A DNA stretch of 64,000 bases. Origin: an uncultured Acidimicrobiales bacterium (GTDB lineage: Bacteria > Actinomycetota > Acidimicrobiia > Acidimicrobiales > Aldehydirespiratoraceae). A model generated the notes under the pieces. It saw nothing but the letters and a program-made list of their open reading frames with translations, was not told the DNA's origin and ran no database searches. The translations under genes were made by a program, and so were the position numbers. Positions 52,949 through 64,000 of this stretch are shown here, piece after piece. The stretch covers positions 1-64,000 of the forward strand of contig CAJQPN010000019.1 in the NCBI GenBank assembly GCA_905480195.1, given 5' to 3'. The first letter of the stretch is position 1. Each line of letters opens with the position of its first letter.

Positions 52949-54292
52949 GTGCACGTCGTCGTAGTTGGAGCCGGTGAGGTCGGTTCATACGTCGCCGATC
53001 GCCTCAGCCGAGAAGCGCACGACGTTGCGCTCATCGATATCGACGCGGCCAAGCTGAAACGCCTCGATGAAGAACTCGACGTGCTGACCGTGCGCGGAAG
53101 TGGTACGCATCCGTCCATCTTGGCCAAAGCCGGGATCGAACATAGCGAGTTGCTTGTCGCCGTCACAGCGAACGACGAAGTGAATCTCATCTCGTCGATG
53201 CTCGCCAAGTCGCTCGGGGTACCGCAGACCATCGTCCGCATCGAGGCAGCAGATCTCCGAAGCGGCCCAGCTGCTGCGGTCCGGGCGGCTTCTGGTGCTG
53301 ACCTCTTCATCGATCCTGACGCAGAAACGGCTCAGGAGATCCTCACGCTGTTCGACTTCCCTGGCGCAGACGAGGTCGCTCACATGGTGGGTGATGAGGT
53401 TCTCGTGATTGGTGCCCGGCTGCCGGCCGATGCTCCGCTCGTGGGTCGGACTCTCGGTGAGATCGGGACGGAGTTCGAGCCTGACTGGGACTTCATGGTG
53501 GCAGCGATCAGCCGCGACGACGAAACGATCATCCCCCGTCGAGATCACCGGCTCCAGACCGGTGACCATGTGCGGATCGTCGCCAAGCGCAAGGCGGGCA
53601 AGATGGTGGGTGAGCTGCTCGGCCTCGGTCGATCGGTACCGAAGCGGGTCATGCTGTTGGGTGGTGGCCGTACCGCGCAGATCCTCGCGAAGAGCCTCAC
53701 CATGCGCGGCGTTTACGTCGTGATCATCGAGCGCGATCCAATCAGGGCGCGGGAGTTGGCCGAGCAGCTTGAGAACTGCCTCGTACTCGAAGGCGACATC
53801 ACCGACGACGATCTGCTTAGAGAGGCCGATATCGGCCGGTGCGAGGTAGTCGTCGCTCTCACCGGAGAAGACGACGCAAACATCCTTGCCTGCCTCTATG
53901 CGAAGGCCAGTGGTACGACCGAGACGGTCGCGGTACTGCACCGGCTTGCGCTGCTTTCACTCGTGGAGAACTCAGGCGTCGACGTTGCTCTGTCACCGCG
54001 AACAGCCACTGCCAACGGTGTGCTCCGATTCGTTCGCGGCGGTATCGCAGCAGTCGCTACCTTCCTCCATGGTGATGCCGAGGTCCTTGAACTCGAGGTG
54101 GCTGAACACAGCCGTGCCGATGGCGCGTTGATCAACGAACTCGGCCTGCCGAAGGACGCCTTGATCGCTGCCTTCGTTCGTGATGGTAACGCCCAGATCG
54201 GCCGCGCGAAGAGCCGCCTGCGCGCCCACGACCACGTCGTTGTAGTGGCGATGCCTGGCGCCGTTGGCGAGGTCCGCGGCGTCCTCGGGTGA
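52949..54292 (+). CDS. trkA: Trk system K+ uptake regulatory subunit TrkA
   Basis: 447 residues: two RCK_N Rossmann domains (VVVGAGEVGSYVADRLS at 3-19; VMLLGGGRTAQILAKSL near 233-249), each followed by an RCK_C domain (about 150-215 and 375-445, with APLVGRTLGEIG in the first). It binds NAD(H)/ATP and gates TrkH. GTG 52949 follows TAGAAC by 6 nt. It overlaps the first trkH as GTGA, and a second trkH follows; see findings. Confidence 0.94.
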   Translation: MHVVVVGAGEVGSYVADRLSREAHDVALIDIDAAKLKRLDEELDVLTVRGSGTHPSILAKAGIEHSELLVAVTANDEVNLISSMLAKSLGVPQTIVRIEAADLRSGPAAAVRAASGADLFIDPDAETAQEILTLFDFPGADEVAHMVGDEVLVIGARLPADAPLVGRTLGEIGTEFEPDWDFMVAAISRDDETIIPRRDHRLQTGDHVRIVAKRKAGKMVGELLGLGRSVPKRVMLLGGGRTAQILAKSLTMRGVYVVIIERDPIRARELAEQLENCLVLEGDITDDDLLREADIGRCEVVVALTGEDDANILACLYAKASGTTETVAVLHRLALLSLVENSGVDVALSPRTATANGVLRFVRGGIAAVATFLHGDAEVLELEVAEHSRADGALINELGLPKDALIAAFVRDGNAQIGRAKSRLRAHDHVVVVAMPGAVGEVRGVLG

Positions 54293-55785
54293 GCCGCGAT
54301 GCTGAAACTGAGGGGGGGTTGCTCGGGTCGGTTCCCCGCGATTCGTTCAGCCGATTAGCCATCTCCGATGGGCTCACCCACGTCGGATTCGTCGGCCTCG
54401 CCGCAGCTGCTATCGGGTTTTTCGATAATGCAGCCGACTCAATCATCATCGCCACAATTTCCAGCACCGCCGTTGGTGTTGGGATCTTCGGACGTCGACG
54501 ATTCGTGCGCCGTCAGCACACCGCCGCTGCGCACATCCTGGCGGGCGTCGCCTCAACCTGGGCCATCCTGGTGTTGGTCGGCGCAGCCACCTACCTGGCG
54601 ACCGGCGCAATCGGCAACGTCAACGCCGCTCTATTCGAATCTGCGGCGGGATTCAGTACCGTCGCACTCACCACGGTCGAACCGGAGGCGTTGTCCTTGC
54701 CGGTTGCATTATTCCGCGGCGCCACACAATGGATCGGAGGCCTCCTTGGCCTGTTCACCGTCGTGGTGGCGCTGCCACGAACGATGAAGGGGCGCGTCCA
54801 GGTGCCAAAGGGCGTCGGGCGCCGCGCTGATCGCTTGGTTCCAACCCTCGAAATCGGAGGCCGCCGCGTCTTCCGGATGTACTTGGCTCTCAGTTTGGCC
54901 TGTTTCATTGCGTACCTTCTTGCGGGGATGCGGCTCCGGTCCGCAGCGATCCACGCGATGACCACCGTGTCGACCGGTGGATTCACTGACACGACTGATT
55001 CGTTCCTGTCGGCGGGCACCGCCTCGAGAAGCGTGGCGACCGTCTTCATGTTCATCTCCGGCATCAGTTTCTTTGCTCTTTTCTGGCTGGTGCGAGGCAA
55101 TCACCGACGCTTCCTCGGCTCACCTGAACTTCGGATCTATGCAACCATCGTGGTGACGATTACCACGTACCTCGTCCTTGCTGTCGACGACGTGTCGGTG
55201 GGCGATGCGTTGTTCACGGCAGTGAGCGCGTCGAGCACGACCGGACTTGCCGTTGTTGACTGGACACTGTTTTCCTCGGGGGCGCTCGCTGTGCTGCTGG
55301 TCGCCATAGCGACGGGTGCCATGGGGGCGTCGGCAGGTAGTGGCCTTCGGGTGATCAGGGCGTGGCTACTCTTGCTCTTCGCAGCACGGGAGGTGCGAAG
55401 GCAACTGGAGCCCAACGCCGTCATCGGGGTGAAGCACGGCGGCCGCTCGGTTGGCGACGACGAACTCGATGATCTGACTGGCTACCAGATTGCGCATTTC
55501 GGGCTGTGCGCGATTGGCGCATTCATGCTCGCACTTGCGGGGACCGAACTCGTCGACTCGTTGTGGGCGGCGATCTCGGTTATCTCGACCTTCGGACCGT
55601 CACCTGTTACCGGCGCGCTCGGCGATGCCACCGCACTGGGCAGCGTTGGCCAATTGATCCTGATTCCCGGCATGCTCGCAGGCCGACTCACGATTCTTCC
55701 ACTCCTCCACGCCATTGCGTTGCTCCTGCGAGCCAAAGCGTGGATCGTTCGGGAATCACGGCGACTGCTTCGGGTGGGGCGATGA
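54289..55785 (+). CDS. trkH: TrkH-family K+ transporter subunit with altered selectivity filter (TrkH1)
   Basis: 498 residues, about 10-11 membrane helices in four M1-P-M2 units. Filter 1 reads GFSTVALTT (121-129), where canonical TrkH has TTTGAT or SATGST; Ala126 stands where the filter Gly would be. Filters 2 (VSTGGFTD) and 3 (SSTTGLAV) keep Gly; filter 4 reads STFGPS. It would still fold as TrkH but its conduction or selectivity may differ. GTG 54289 overlaps trkA (GTGA), and its stop overlaps the second trkH (ATGA). Confidence 0.9.
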   Translation: MSRDAETEGGLLGSVPRDSFSRLAISDGLTHVGFVGLAAAAIGFFDNAADSIIIATISSTAVGVGIFGRRRFVRRQHTAAAHILAGVASTWAILVLVGAATYLATGAIGNVNAALFESAAGFSTVALTTVEPEALSLPVALFRGATQWIGGLLGLFTVVVALPRTMKGRVQVPKGVGRRADRLVPTLEIGGRRVFRMYLALSLACFIAYLLAGMRLRSAAIHAMTTVSTGGFTDTTDSFLSAGTASRSVATVFMFISGISFFALFWLVRGNHRRFLGSPELRIYATIVVTITTYLVLAVDDVSVGDALFTAVSASSTTGLAVVDWTLFSSGALAVLLVAIATGAMGASAGSGLRVIRAWLLLLFAAREVRRQLEPNAVIGVKHGGRSVGDDELDDLTGYQIAHFGLCAIGAFMLALAGTELVDSLWAAISVISTFGPSPVTGALGDATALGSVGQLILIPGMLAGRLTILPLLHAIALLLRAKAWIVRESRRLLRVGR

Positions 55786-57347
55786 GTGTTTTGCGATCAG
55801 GCAGGGTCCGCAAAGCGACAGAGTTGCATGTCACCGGTCTTCGCGTGAAGTCGACGACGCTCAACGTGATGGGGATGGCACTCACTGCGGTTTCGGCAGG
55901 CATGGTGATTGGCGGGTTCGTCGAGCTGGGCTCCACGAACCGCGACACCAGCGCGCTCTTCTGGTCAGCGCTGGTTACCTTCGTCGCTGGCATCACGTTG
56001 TTCGGGTCGACGCAGCCTGGTGACGTGCGGCCACGAGACGTTTTCGCTTCCGTCGGCTGGACCTGGGTGATAGTCACCGGCTTCGGTGCGTTGCCGTACG
56101 TGCTCGGAGGAACCTTTGATGTTTCGGGTATCGACACTTCGGGTCAAATCGTCAATGCCATCTTCGAGTCGGCATCGGGCTACAGCGCGACGGGCTCGAC
56201 CGCCCTGACCGACTTCTCGATTCCCGGACGCGGCATGCTCATGTACCGACAGATCACCCAGTGGTATGGGGGCATGGGGATCGTCGTACTTGCGGTTGCC
56301 GTCCTCCCGTTCTTGGGGGTCGGTGGTTTGGATTTGCTGACCGCAGAGGCACCAGGTCCAGGCTCGGATCGCCTCACACCTCGAGTGTCGCAAACGGCAA
56401 AGGGTCTCTGGTCGACCTACGTGCTGTTCACCGTCGCTGTCGCTACCGCGTTGATCATCATCCCCGGGCCCTCGGTCTACGACGCCATCGCACACGGCTT
56501 CTCGACTGTAGCGACCGGCGGTTTTTCACCACACGCATCGAGTATCGGCCACTTCGACAGTGTCGCCGTGGAGATTGCGATCATCGCCGGCATGCTCGTG
56601 AGCGGTATCAACTTCAACCTTCACCTTCTGGCTCGGAGCGGAACGCGCAACGCGTACTGGGCCAACTCCGAGTTCCGTGCCTACATCGCCATGCTGGTCG
56701 GGTGCGCCTTGCTGATCATCGGCATCTTGTGGCTCGACGGGGGCTTCGCGGTCGGAGAGTCGATTCGTGTCGGCATCTTCAATGTTGTCGCCCTCGCCAC
56801 CAGCACCGGATTTGGAAACGCCACCAACCCTGGGGGCGCGGGCGATTTCGCCCTGTGGATGCCTGCGGCCCAGATGATCTTGCTGTTCTTGTTCGTGGTG
56901 GGCGCCTCGACCTCCTCAACATCGGGAGGCATCAAGGTCATGCGGTTGCAGGTTCTCCTGGCCCACAGCATTCGCTCGATTCGTCGCTCCCAACATCCCC
57001 GCGCTGTCATTGCTGTGAAACACGGTGCGGTCGCAGTGCGAGAGGACGTCATCAGCCGAATGGCAGGCTTCTTCGTGGTCTACGCCATCCTTGTGCTCAG
57101 CGGAATCATCTTGCTCACTGCCGTCGGCGGTGGTCCTCTCGAATCGATCAGCGCCATTATCGGTGCCCTCAGCAATATGGGCCCGGCACTCGGTGAGGCC
57201 GGGCCCACCGGGAATTTCACCGAGGCATTCACCGAGCCAGGGCGGCTCGTACTGTCGGCCTACATGCTGATCGGGCGGCTCGAGTTCTTCCCTATTTTGT
57301 TGATGTTTGCGGCGCCGATCCGGGCCATGCGCGAACGCATTCTCTGA
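55782..57347 (+). CDS. trkH: TrkH-family K+ transporter subunit (TrkH2, canonical filter)
   Basis: 521 residues, about ten helices. All four filters keep their Gly: SGYSATGSTAL (132-142), VATGGFSP, TSTGFGNA and LSNMGPALGE, and the C-terminal half has SSTSGGIKVMRLQVL, a TrkH hallmark. It imports K+ using the membrane potential when gated by TrkA. ATG 55782 overlaps the preceding stop as ATGA. It converges with the M18 peptidase one base on. Confidence 0.93.
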   Translation: MSVLRSGRVRKATELHVTGLRVKSTTLNVMGMALTAVSAGMVIGGFVELGSTNRDTSALFWSALVTFVAGITLFGSTQPGDVRPRDVFASVGWTWVIVTGFGALPYVLGGTFDVSGIDTSGQIVNAIFESASGYSATGSTALTDFSIPGRGMLMYRQITQWYGGMGIVVLAVAVLPFLGVGGLDLLTAEAPGPGSDRLTPRVSQTAKGLWSTYVLFTVAVATALIIIPGPSVYDAIAHGFSTVATGGFSPHASSIGHFDSVAVEIAIIAGMLVSGINFNLHLLARSGTRNAYWANSEFRAYIAMLVGCALLIIGILWLDGGFAVGESIRVGIFNVVALATSTGFGNATNPGGAGDFALWMPAAQMILLFLFVVGASTSSTSGGIKVMRLQVLLAHSIRSIRRSQHPRAVIAVKHGAVAVREDVISRMAGFFVVYAILVLSGIILLTAVGGGPLESISAIIGALSNMGPALGEAGPTGNFTEAFTEPGRLVLSAYMLIGRLEFFPILLMFAAPIRAMRERIL

Positions 57348-58625
57348 TCAGCCACGGAGGATCTGCTCCAGCACGATCTGGAACCACGCTGGGTCGTGGG
57401 ACCCGGCCGTTTCGCGGGCCGAATGCATGGCGTACTGCGGACAGCCAGCGTCGACGACCGCCATGCCGAGCTCAGCTGCTGTGGCGGGCCCGATGGTAGA
57501 GCCGCAAGCCAGATCCGTGCGGTTCACGAAGCGTTGAAATGGGACATCGGCGGTGCGGCACGCCCTGACGAACACACCTGCTGAACGCGCATCCGTCGCA
57601 TAACGTTGATTTGCATTGATCTTGAGAACCGGTCCGCCGTTGAGGCTGACCTGATGCTCTGGTTCGTGGCGATCGGCATAGTTCGGATGGGTCGCATGCG
57701 CGCCATCTGCGCTGAGAACGAGGCTTGCGGCTCGTGATACTGCTGCGTCCACCACCGTCGCGCCGAGACCAGCTTGCACCAGTTCGATCTGTTGTCGAAC
57801 CAGGGGAGACGCCGCCCCGGTCGTCGACACGCTGCCAACCTCCTCGTGATCGAACAAGCTGATCATCGGGATAGCTGCCCCAGGCGCATCAGCAACTTCC
57901 ACAAGAGCCCGTACCGCTAAGAAGCAGGAGAGAAGGTTGTCGATGCGCGCCGTGCACAAGAACTCGTCACCCAAGCCGTTGAGTGCCGCCGGCGTCAGGT
58001 CGTAGGCCATGATGTCGTAGGCAAGGATCGAGTCAGCCTCAACACCCACCTGCTCGGCGAGATATGCCGCGAAGGTCGGGCCCTCACCGAGCCCCCACAC
58101 TGGCGACAGATGCCGCTGGGGGTTGAGGTTGAGGCCGTGCTGCCGGATGTCGCCATCGAGATGAATCGCCAACTGGGGGATGCGGAGCAACGCACGGTCG
58201 TCGCGCATCAGGTACTCCTCAGGCCCGTCCACTCCCTCGATCACTACTCGGCCAGCAAGCCCCAAGTCACGATCGAGCCACGAGTTCAACAGGACGCCGC
58301 CGTAGACCTCCACGCCGAGTTGGCGGGCGGCTCCGGCTCCTGAGCGATCGGGCTGCGGTTTGATACGAAGGTTTGGGCTGTCGGTGTGTGCACCGACAAG
58401 TCGCAGCGGACTCGCCCCGTGGTGGTCAGTGCCGACAACCCAGGCAACCAGCGCTCCGCCATCGACGTGGTACCAACGACCCACAGGACCACTGCCGGGA
58501 TGCGCCAAAGCGAAGCCCGCTGCATCGAGAAGGGCTTTCATGGTGGCGACGGCGTGGTATGGCGACGGGCTTGCATCGAAGTCGGCGAGGAGGGCGGACG
58601 CAACGCTTGGATCGGCAGTGGGCAT
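57348..58625 (-). CDS. M18-family aspartyl aminopeptidase
   Basis: 425 residues. Zinc-binding landmarks: [15 protein letters not shown] (first His and Asp), [10 protein letters not shown] with the catalytic Glu, [14 protein letters not shown], and [17 protein letters not shown]. It releases N-terminal Asp/Glu from peptides. ATG 58625 is preferred because the family homology starts there and upstream codons intrude into the promoter of gltB. Confidence 0.95.
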   Translation of the reverse strand: MPTADPSVASALLADFDASPSPYHAVATMKALLDAAGFALAHPGSGPVGRWYHVDGGALVAWVVGTDHHGASPLRLVGAHTDSPNLRIKPQPDRSGAGAARQLGVEVYGGVLLNSWLDRDLGLAGRVVIEGVDGPEEYLMRDDRALLRIPQLAIHLDGDIRQHGLNLNPQRHLSPVWGLGEGPTFAAYLAEQVGVEADSILAYDIMAYDLTPAALNGLGDEFLCTARIDNLLSCFLAVRALVEVADAPGAAIPMISLFDHEEVGSVSTTGAASPLVRQQIELVQAGLGATVVDAAVSRAASLVLSADGAHATHPNYADRHEPEHQVSLNGGPVLKINANQRYATDARSAGVFVRACRTADVPFQRFVNRTDLACGSTIGPATAAELGMAVVDAGCPQYAMHSARETAGSHDPAWFQIVLEQILRG

Positions 58626-58763
58626 GTCCCATCTTGGCCCAATCGGCGCCAGGTTGGCCCAAACCACGGGAACTCGATAGGTTTTCCACAGCTGGAAGCC
58701 GGGCCAATGTCGTCCCAGCTCCGAACCAGAGCGCGTCTGCGCTCGCCGTTCCGGAGGACTGTT

Positions 58764-63380
<4,617 letters not shown>

Positions 63381-63390
63381 GGAGTCATCA

Positions 63391-64000
63391 ATGGCTGATC
63401 CACGAGGTTTCATGAAACACGATCGTGAGCTCCCGGCCCATCGACCGGTGCCGGTGCGACTGCGTGACTGGAAAGAGGTCTATGAGGACTTCCCGGAGGA
63501 AAAGCTCCAGACCCAGGCGAGCCGATGCATGGACTGCGGCATCCCGTTCTGCACCAACGGTTGCCCGCTCGGGAACATCATTCCGGACTGGAACGACCTC
63601 ACCTACCGAGGCTTGTGGCGCGAGGCGATCGACCGCTTGCATGCAACGAACAACTTCCCGGAGTTCACCGGACGTCTTTGCCCTGCCCCTTGTGAGGCCG
63701 CGTGCGTGCTTGGAATCCACGAGCCTCCCGTCACGATCAAGCGAATCGAAGTTGAGATCATCGATAGGGCGTGGGACGAGGGATGGGTGGTACCAATCCT
63801 TCCTTCTTCGAAGACCGGGAAGAGGGTGGCTGTCGTCGGGTCGGGCCCAGCTGGCCTCGCCGCTGCGCAGCAACTGACCCGCGCCGGCCATCAGGTCGTG
63901 GTCTATGAGCGAGCGGACCGCATCGGGGGCTTGCTCCGGTACGGCATTCCCGAATTCAAGATGGAGAAGCGGCATCTCGACCGCCGACTTGAGCAAATGA
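63391..64000 (+). CDS. gltD: Glutamate synthase small subunit GltD, N-terminal part (partial)
   Basis: About 203 residues before the right edge. The N-terminal ferredoxin-like domain has two cysteine clusters ([17 protein letters not shown] and [12 protein letters not shown]) for 4Fe-4S centres, followed by the FAD fold [17 protein letters not shown] and [15 protein letters not shown]. It passes electrons from NADPH to GltB. ATG 63391 has GGAG 8 nt upstream. The C-terminal half is outside the window. Confidence 0.96.
   Translation, partial: MADPRGFMKHDRELPAHRPVPVRLRDWKEVYEDFPEEKLQTQASRCMDCGIPFCTNGCPLGNIIPDWNDLTYRGLWREAIDRLHATNNFPEFTGRLCPAPCEAACVLGIHEPPVTIKRIEVEIIDRAWDEGWVVPILPSSKTGKRVAVVGSGPAGLAAAQQLTRAGHQVVVYERADRIGGLLRYGIPEFKMEKRHLDRRLEQM

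Overview
The window is 64 kb of high-GC chromosomal DNA, densely packed with genes on both strands, with no rRNA, tRNA, CRISPR array, insertion sequence or prophage that I could recognise. Gene content suggests an actinobacterium, and the mix points to Acidimicrobiia-like marine or aquatic relatives (inference): a MenJ-like geranylgeranyl reductase and MenB, an F420-type luciferase-like oxidoreductase, LCP and M23 cell-wall proteins, a fused CysNC, many GTG starts, and many start codons with no Shine-Dalgarno but a TAnnnT hexamer 6-7 nt upstream (leaderless mRNAs).

Layout. 1-3.2 kb: end of a peptide-type ABC importer operon (binding protein C-terminus, two permeases) and a His-rich membrane protein. 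3.3-4.7 kb: a sucrose-phosphorylase-family GH13 enzyme. 4.9-10.4 kb (minus strand): a tightly coupled operon of a RimK-like ATP-grasp ligase fused to an RCK_C domain, an AstE/AspA-type M14 hydrolase, a Baeyer-Villiger-type monooxygenase, a 97-residue unknown and an APC amino-acid permease. 10.4-11.8 kb: a propeller-like orphan. 11.8-16.8 kb: CysD, CysNC, a second APS kinase and a choline-sulfatase-like enzyme. 16.9-23.8 kb: a catabolic stretch (class II aldolase, dienelactone hydrolase, acyl-CoA dehydrogenase-like flavoprotein, acyl-CoA ligase, PLP trans-sulfuration enzyme, flavodoxin-like protein, amidohydrolase). 23.9-33.2 kb: FAD amine oxidase, TSUP permease, HisC-like aminotransferase coupled to an alkylsulfatase-like protein, histone-deacetylase-like amidohydrolase, LLM oxidoreductase plus MFS, and a Zn alcohol dehydrogenase.

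33.3-40.3 kb: EamA transporter, YbaK-like deacylase, a frameshifted MFS gene, Lrp/AsnC divergent from alanine dehydrogenase plus a D-amino-acid PLP enzyme, a second copy of the amidohydrolase, and a nucleoside deoxyribosyltransferase-like protein. 40.4-50 kb: housekeeping and envelope genes (geranylgeranyl reductase, Nudix-like, uracil-DNA glycosylase, pseudouridine synthase, MenB, phosphotransferase, LCP, M23, DivIVA-like, PfkB kinase, J-domain protein). 50.1-57.3 kb: membrane pyrophosphatase, 5-formyl-THF cyclo-ligase and a TrkA-TrkH-TrkH potassium uptake operon. 57.3-64 kb: M18 aminopeptidase and glutamate synthase (GltB complete, GltD running off the end).

The points most worth following are: an operator palindrome shared by two paralogous amidohydrolase genes 16 kb apart; the RimK-RCK_C/M14/monooxygenase operon; the TrkA operon with one canonical and one filter-degenerate TrkH next to a membrane pyrophosphatase carrying the K+-dependent signature; a CysNC whose kinase domain has lost canonical residues beside an intact CysC; and the window-wide leaderless promoter pattern.
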